DNA from: Candidatus Fibrimonadales bacterium
Lineage (GTDB): Bacteria > Fibrobacterota > Fibrobacteria > Fibrobacterales > Fibrobacteraceae
NCBI GenBank assembly: GCA_009788135.1
Contig: WQSA01000038.1
Span: forward strand, 1 to 8,810
DNA: 8,810 bases
Direction: 5' to 3'
The translations under genes and the position numbers were made by a program. The notes under the pieces are model-generated. The model was given only the letters and a program-made list of their open reading frames with translations, made no database searches and was not told the DNA's origin. This document shows positions 1 to 5,200 of this stretch, piece by piece (positions within the stretch are counted from its first letter, which is position 1; each line of letters begins with the position of its first letter).

Positions 1-513
1 GCCGCACAAGCAGTTATACCTCGGCATGCGTTTACTCTCGTGGAAGTGATGGTTGTGGTAATCATGATCGGCATACTTTCGTCGCTCGCATACGCCAGTC
101 TTATGGAGCTCGTACTCACCAACCGCGCGAAGGAGGCAGCGCAGACAATGAGGACTTTCGCGGAGAGGGCAATAGCGGAAGGGAAGAGACTTGGGAAAGA
201 CATAGAAATAAGGCGCAACGGCAACAGCATGGAATACTGGATAGACGGCAATCTGGCGAAGAGCGAATCTTTAGGCAGCTTCAGCCAGGCTTCGGCAAAG
301 CCCGATTGCAAAGATTCGTTTAACCCGACTTCAACGGACAAGGCAATTTCCGAGTACAGAATAGGCATCTCCGGCATATCCGGCGAAACATATTTCGCGG
401 CCTGCGGAGCGAGGGGCTATTGCGCAGCCGCCATCAAAGCGAAAGACAACAATTCCATGATCGCCTGCATAAAGCGCGGAAACTCGGCCAATGCCAAGTG
501 GGAGGCATTATGA
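1..513 (+). CDS. Type IV pilin-like minor pilin/pseudopilin (5' end outside window)
   Basis: The frame is open from base 1, so the start codon lies upstream and about 170 residues are visible. A class III (prepilin) signal is seen at the left edge: RHA followed by FTLVEVM, with Glu at +5 of the mature helix and a hydrophobic stretch of about 17 residues. Residue -1 is Ala where Gly is usual; prepilin peptidases are known to tolerate Ala. An amphipathic helix follows (NRAKEAAQTMRTFAERA), then a small globular domain with four cysteines and a C-terminal Trp. This fits a FimU/FimT/GspH-like minor pilin, but a second copy of a major-type pilin is not excluded. By homology it would sit in the inner membrane until assembled into a periplasmic or surface filament. 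It overlaps the next gene by ATGA. A GTG at 40 falls inside the pilin helix and is not a credible start. Confidence 0.82.
   Translation, partial: AAQAVIPRHAFTLVEVMVVVIMIGILSSLAYASLMELVLTNRAKEAAQTMRTFAERAIAEGKRLGKDIEIRRNGNSMEYWIDGNLAKSESLGSFSQASAKPDCKDSFNPTSTDKAISEYRIGISGISGETYFAACGARGYCAAAIKAKDNNSMIACIKRGNSANAKWEAL
500..505 (+). promoter_or_regulatory. Ribosome binding site of the PilV/GspI-like gene
   Basis: GGGAGG lies four bases before the ATG at 510, inside the last codons of the preceding gene. It supports 510 as the start over the upstream in-frame ATG at 420, which would add 30 charged residues in front of the prepilin signal. Confidence 0.65.
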
Positions 514-983
514 ATAGAAAATTCGGTTTTGGCTTAATAGAAGTTATGATCGCCTCCGTTGTTCTGGGCTTTTTGATTGTAGGCCTTGCTATTTTGCAAA
601 AGGGCAACCGCGAGGCTATTTTAAGGGTTAGGGCCAGGGATGCTGCGAACTTCGTTGCCCAGCACGTCCTGGACTCGCTCGGCGCGGTGGGAATAAACTC
701 GCTCGTGGCAAACGGCGGTCTCGTGCTGAACTATCCGAGCTACACATATTATTTTGAGGGGAAGCCCCAGTTGGACAAAACAAAGCCGGCAACGAAAATC
801 CCCATCGCTTTTGATGTGAAGGTTGCGCTTTTAGACAGCAGTTCCTCTATAGACAGCACTAATTTTACCAAAGCGAATGGTTCGAAAGCGCAAAACACAT
901 ACGCCAAGAGCCTGGAAGCTACCGTTTCCTGGCAGCATGGAAATTCAACGCAGTCCATAAAAATGGCAAAGGTGGTAAGATGA
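510..983 (+). CDS. PilV/GspI-like minor pilin
   Basis: This is a 157-residue protein. It begins MNRKFG, the prepilin peptidase site, and the mature protein starts FGLIEVMIASVVLGF with Glu at +5. The pattern LIEVMIA, a hydrophobic helix, LQKGN, and then a helix with ARDAANFVAQHVLDSL matches the PilV/GspI type, in which an A-x(3)-A-x(n)-D-x-L helix follows the membrane segment. The rest is a small globular domain with no cysteines that I can see. The predicted role is a subunit of the tip or priming complex of a type IV pilus or type II secretion-like pseudopilus, together with its neighbours. The start at 510 is chosen from the ribosome binding site, the ATGA overlap with the upstream gene, and the position of the signal. 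Assignment to PilV rather than GspI cannot be settled from sequence alone. Confidence 0.85.
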   Translation: MNRKFGFGLIEVMIASVVLGFLIVGLAILQKGNREAILRVRARDAANFVAQHVLDSLGAVGINSLVANGGLVLNYPSYTYYFEGKPQLDKTKPATKIPIAFDVKVALLDSSSSIDSTNFTKANGSKAQNTYAKSLEATVSWQHGNSTQSIKMAKVVR

Positions 984-2293
984 AACGCGGCTTCACATTG
1001 ATAGAGCTTCTCGTTTACATGGGAATTCTCGGCTTTATAGTCGTTGTAGCGGGCCGTGTATTTAGTGATTCCACTGTTATGCGGGTTCGTAGTCAGAATA
1101 TGCTCAAAAGCGCCGAAGTCATAGGGAGCGTATCCAAATTGCTAAAGGATGATATTTCCCAGATGGGGGTAAAAGCCTGGGGCCAAAATTCCGCAGGCTC
1201 ATACATGGTTAACGTAAGCGACAAAGTATATTGGAATGCAACCTCTGGCGATTATTCGTCTTACGCTCTTTTCAGAGATGTTCCAAGCGAAAACTTCGAC
1301 AGTTTGACATTCAGAAAAGCAGAATTCAACAATGCGGGCGTTTTCTTGGGCGTAAGAGAAGTTGCATACTGGGTGAAAGGCGATAGCCTTTACCGCAGTT
1401 GCGTAACTATACACGGCACAGCAGACGGCGTTTGCCCAGAGAGCAGCATGAAAAATTTGATAGCGACCAATGTGAAGAAATTCGTTTTTACGCCTTCCAA
1501 GCCTGGCGCTAAAAGTGGCATTTTAATCAAAGACACGCTTTTTCCCAGCGTGGCGACTGCTTCAAATTACACATTTGCCGGCAGAAACGAAGGAGACAAC
1601 TATGTTAAAGCAAGCACTTATGCTACAAAAACAGGGGATGAAATAGTGGTTTCGGGATTTTCTGCGAGAAATGACATAAACGGGCAGAATTACAACCAAA
1701 TCTACATGGTGCCGGAACAGGGGATTCCGTGGAAGCATTGCATCGGTATGGATTTCAACAAAGACGATACTTATGTCGTTGAATTTATGATGCCGTTCAG
1801 GCTTGAAGATTTGAGCGATACTAACAGCACGCAACTTTTGCCTGGAAAAGATCACATTGCCGTAGGCATAAGAGATAGAAACGGTCTTCTCCCGCCCGGT
1901 GCTCCTCCCGAAGTTTTGTTCTACCCTCCGCAATCCGGATTCGCAGCGTCCGTCAAAAGGCATGCCGAATTTGCAATCAGCAAAGATATAGACGATGCTT
2001 GCATTGCCCTCACATTTGCCTTCTATTCCCCAAAGGCGAGCAGGGGCAAGCTGCGTTTCAGAAATTTCATAGTGTATCGCAAAGCAGACGAGTCTTTTCA
2101 TTTTCCCAAAAACGTAGCGGATTACGGACCAAAGGAAAAGGTCAAGGCTTTTGAGCTTGCCATGGAAATTGAGTTCAACGGGGAAAAAACGAACACATAC
2201 TCGAAAGACGACGAAGGAAATATAAAAGGAATGGTAATAACAACTCCAAATAATGGTATAATCGCTCAACCATCCTCAGGAGGTACGCCATGA
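980..2293 (+). CDS. PilW/GspJ-like minor pilin with an extra internal domain
   Basis: This is a 437-residue protein starting MKRG then FTLIELLVYMGILGF, a textbook prepilin signal with a 4-residue leader and Glu at +5. The helix continues through about residue 60 (SAEVIGSVSKLLKDDISQMG), as in PilW/GspJ proteins. A strand NVKKFVFTPS is at 164-173 and a similar strand KVKAFELAMEI at 387-397. Between them, at about 195-385, is a segment of alternating hydrophobic strands with few cysteines that looks like a separate beta-sandwich domain. PilW/GspJ proteins are usually about 200-350 residues, so this one is long. The start is preceded by a weak Shine-Dalgarno (AAAGGTGG, 968-975) and overlaps the upstream stop as ATGA, suggesting translational coupling. 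It is probably a subunit of the tip complex next to the giant PilX-like protein. The function of the inserted domain is unknown. Confidence 0.83.
   Translation: MKRGFTLIELLVYMGILGFIVVVAGRVFSDSTVMRVRSQNMLKSAEVIGSVSKLLKDDISQMGVKAWGQNSAGSYMVNVSDKVYWNATSGDYSSYALFRDVPSENFDSLTFRKAEFNNAGVFLGVREVAYWVKGDSLYRSCVTIHGTADGVCPESSMKNLIATNVKKFVFTPSKPGAKSGILIKDTLFPSVATASNYTFAGRNEGDNYVKASTYATKTGDEIVVSGFSARNDINGQNYNQIYMVPEQGIPWKHCIGMDFNKDDTYVVEFMMPFRLEDLSDTNSTQLLPGKDHIAVGIRDRNGLLPPGAPPEVLFYPPQSGFAASVKRHAEFAISKDIDDACIALTFAFYSPKASRGKLRFRNFIVYRKADESFHFPKNVADYGPKEKVKAFELAMEIEFNGEKTNTYSKDDEGNIKGMVITTPNNGIIAQPSSGGTP
2278..2284 (+). promoter_or_regulatory. Strong ribosome binding site of the giant PilX-like gene
   Basis: AGGAGGT, a near-perfect Shine-Dalgarno, is five bases before the ATG at 2290 and lies inside the 3' end of the PilW-like gene. 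It is the strongest site of the three visible in the operon, so the giant gene may be initiated independently as well as by coupling through the ATGA overlap. Confidence 0.75.
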
Positions 2294-5200
2294 AGCGCGG
2301 TATATCACTTATAGCAGTTCTTATGTTTATGCTTGCCGCTACTACGGCTAGCATTGTTGTTTTTCGCATTCTCAGCCAGGAGAATTTTCTGAGCGGTTCA
2401 AGGCTTAAAGCGAGCGAAGCCTATCAGGCGAGCGAGAGCGGTTTGGATGCGGTGCAGGCATGGCTTGGCAACCGTGCTCCGGACGTGGGCGCACTTGCAG
2501 ACAAATATGTTTTGAGCAAAAGCGAGATTGATATAACGAATGCTCTCGGCAGCGTTGGAGGCAGCCGCAACCAGGAGTACAATGTTTATTTAACCGGTCT
2601 TGACACTAACAGCAGACCTATGAAATTCAATTTTTTGAGCGTTGGCAAGGGCAGGGACGGTTCAAGAGTTACCCAGGCAGCTATTTTTTCCGTTGATGGC
2701 CTTTACAGAATGTCCATGATTGCGAAAAACGAAGCTCCGGATGAACCGGCGATTTCTGACTTCAAAGATGCTTTTCACGGAACAATAAGCGGCAACACGC
2801 AGGGAAATTGGAGTTCTGCCACCATAAAAGGCGATTACAATGCAAGCAGCGTAAAAACTTACGATGATCTTTTGGTAACGGGAAATGCCAAGCTGATTTC
2901 TGGCACTATTATTGGCGCAGATGCTTCAACCAACCAATGCCCCGCTTCCAATAGCGGAAAAAAACCTGGAGATGCGTATATTGCAGGAAATTTGGAAGGC
3001 GACCAATTGACGTTCTGCGGCAATGTATATGTTGGGGGCAATGTTACCGTCAAGGGGCAAATGACTATTCGCGGCGATTTGCATGTGGAAGGAAATATAA
3101 CGCAGAATCAAAATTTGACAATTGACGGGCATTTAACTTTGGGCGGGCATCTATACAATCAGGGCTGTCCGGATAATTGCATGAACCCGCTTATAGTAGG
3201 AAAGAATCTGTATGTTTTGAACAATAGCGTTAATTCGCATTTGCAGTTCGGAAAAAACGGAGGAGGCTCCAAAATTAAAGGAAATGTTTGGATGCCTAGC
3301 AATACCACCATTAACGACAATGCGGTTACGCTTGCCGAAAATTCAAGCTCCGTGCTTTATATGTCAAATGTATCAACACCAACGAACCTTACAAATATGT
3401 GCATGTATGGAACAATGGCTTCTGGAAACGCAGCTCTTTTTAGAGTTAGGTCAGGTTTTAGCTGTACCAGCACCAGTAATGTTCAAGTGCCTGGCAATGC
3501 CCCTCTCACAACATTTGCCAGAGCAGACACGCTAAGTTCTTTAAGCGACAGAAAAGCCAGCCTCGCTGTTCAGGACCCTCTTATATTGCCAGAAGATACG
3601 AAAAAAGTATGGAGAGAGAAAGCTGCCGCTTTGCTTGCAGCCGCAAACGCAACTACCATTAGCAATGGTGTTCCTCAAGGCAATGCCATACCTGCATCTT
3701 GCGTTTACCTGCTTAAAAATTCAGGAGGAACAATTCCTCAGAACACTTATTGCAAATCCACCGATGCGCAGCCTTGCGGATCGGAACGTTTTGTGAATTA
3801 TATAAGCACCTGCTACAGAGAATTGAGCGACTTGCAATGCGCAAGCCAAAATCCTCAGTATTTGTTCAAGGGTGCCGATGGGGAGTGCTATCTTCCCGTG
3901 AAGCTGGCTACGGATAACCCTGTGGATGGCGGCAGAACAATCAATGGCAATTTTATTTTGATGTTCGACCCGAAACCAGGCACTTTAAAATTGCCATCCA
4001 CCACGGATGCATCAAAAGTATTCGTATATTTGCCGTTTGGCTCAGGCGATTTTGCAGTGAACAATACAAAAGGAAATTATTTTATTTTCAGCGATGGAGA
4101 AATGGGGGAAGGACAGGGAAATGGAAATATAAAAGGCACTATTTTCTTGTCTGGTTCAAATAGTATAAAAAAATTGCCAGATGCGACTTTTACATTCAAC
4201 GATGATTTATTCTTGTCTCTGTTAAGAGCAGGTATTCTCGGCCCCCCTGGCGGCAAGAAAACTAACAATGAGGATAACCCTCTCTCATTTTCTAGAACGG
4301 TGGACGATTCCCACTACATCCCTGTTTCCAGTCGCCTTGGGGTTAAGCTAGAAAGCAAAAAAATAAGCAGGGAAATGCCAGCGGTTGCTAATGAAGAATC
4401 TATTTTGAATCCGAGCATACTTGTGATGCCGCGCGTAGTTCGCTTGGGCAGGAACGAGCCGAAAGACGGGCTGTTTAGGCAGTATTACTCTTATATGTAC
4501 GTGAACGGAGCAAAAGAGAGCGAAGGAATCACAGGCGAGCCGATTTGCAAATTATGCGGTCCGGAACACTGCAATGAAATTACGCAACTAAATACAAACG
4601 GCACGGCAAACATAGACGGGCTATATGAATGTATATTTAACATAGCCAATGGCGGTATTCCTCACTCAAAATTTTATGTGAACGTGTTCGGAGAAGCGCA
4701 CGAAACCCCAGAAGTCATGATAAACCCGCCGGAGGCTTCCGTCAGAAAAGATCAGGCAAATACAAATGATGGCTGCGTTTTTGTAAGCTTGGCGACAAGC
4801 GGCGATAGAGCGCCATCCGGAGGTTGGCCAGTTGAAGTATCTGCAATTATACAGGCTCCGAGTTCTTCAGATATAACCTGGGATATAACGAACATTGGCA
4901 ATTGCGTTGGCGGAAACATTAAAAACAATCCAGTTACTTGCACAATTCCTGAGGGGGAAGCTTCGATTAATATTTTAAAAGTTTGTTTAAAAATGATTGC
5001 GCACTCTGCTTTTAGCGTGGATTCAAGATTGAAACTGCTAATAAACCATAGCAGCAGCGGACAGAACAGTTATAGAATTGACGATAACAAGAACGCAAGC
5101 ATAATAAGCATGTTCACGGAAAATGCCTTGGTTACGCGAGACGATCCGACTTCTGCATATGTGGATTGTCCGTTTAAGCCGCCAATATGGGCTGAAGTCA

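Noticed and set aside
1..39. Promoter for the operon
   Set aside because: These bases are coding for the first pilin; any promoter lies upstream of the window.
40..42. GTG start for the first gene
   Set aside because: It sits inside the FTLVEV pilin helix; the frame is open to base 1, so the start is outside the window.
420..509. Upstream ATG extending the PilV/GspI-like protein by 30 residues
   Set aside because: It would put a charged extension before the prepilin leader; the ATG at 510 has a proper ribosome binding site and the ATGA overlap.
1562..2269. 235-codon open frame on the - strand
   Set aside because: It lies wholly inside the PilW-like gene, has no recognisable domain or ribosome binding site, and is rich in Cys, Phe and Arg as antisense shadows often are.
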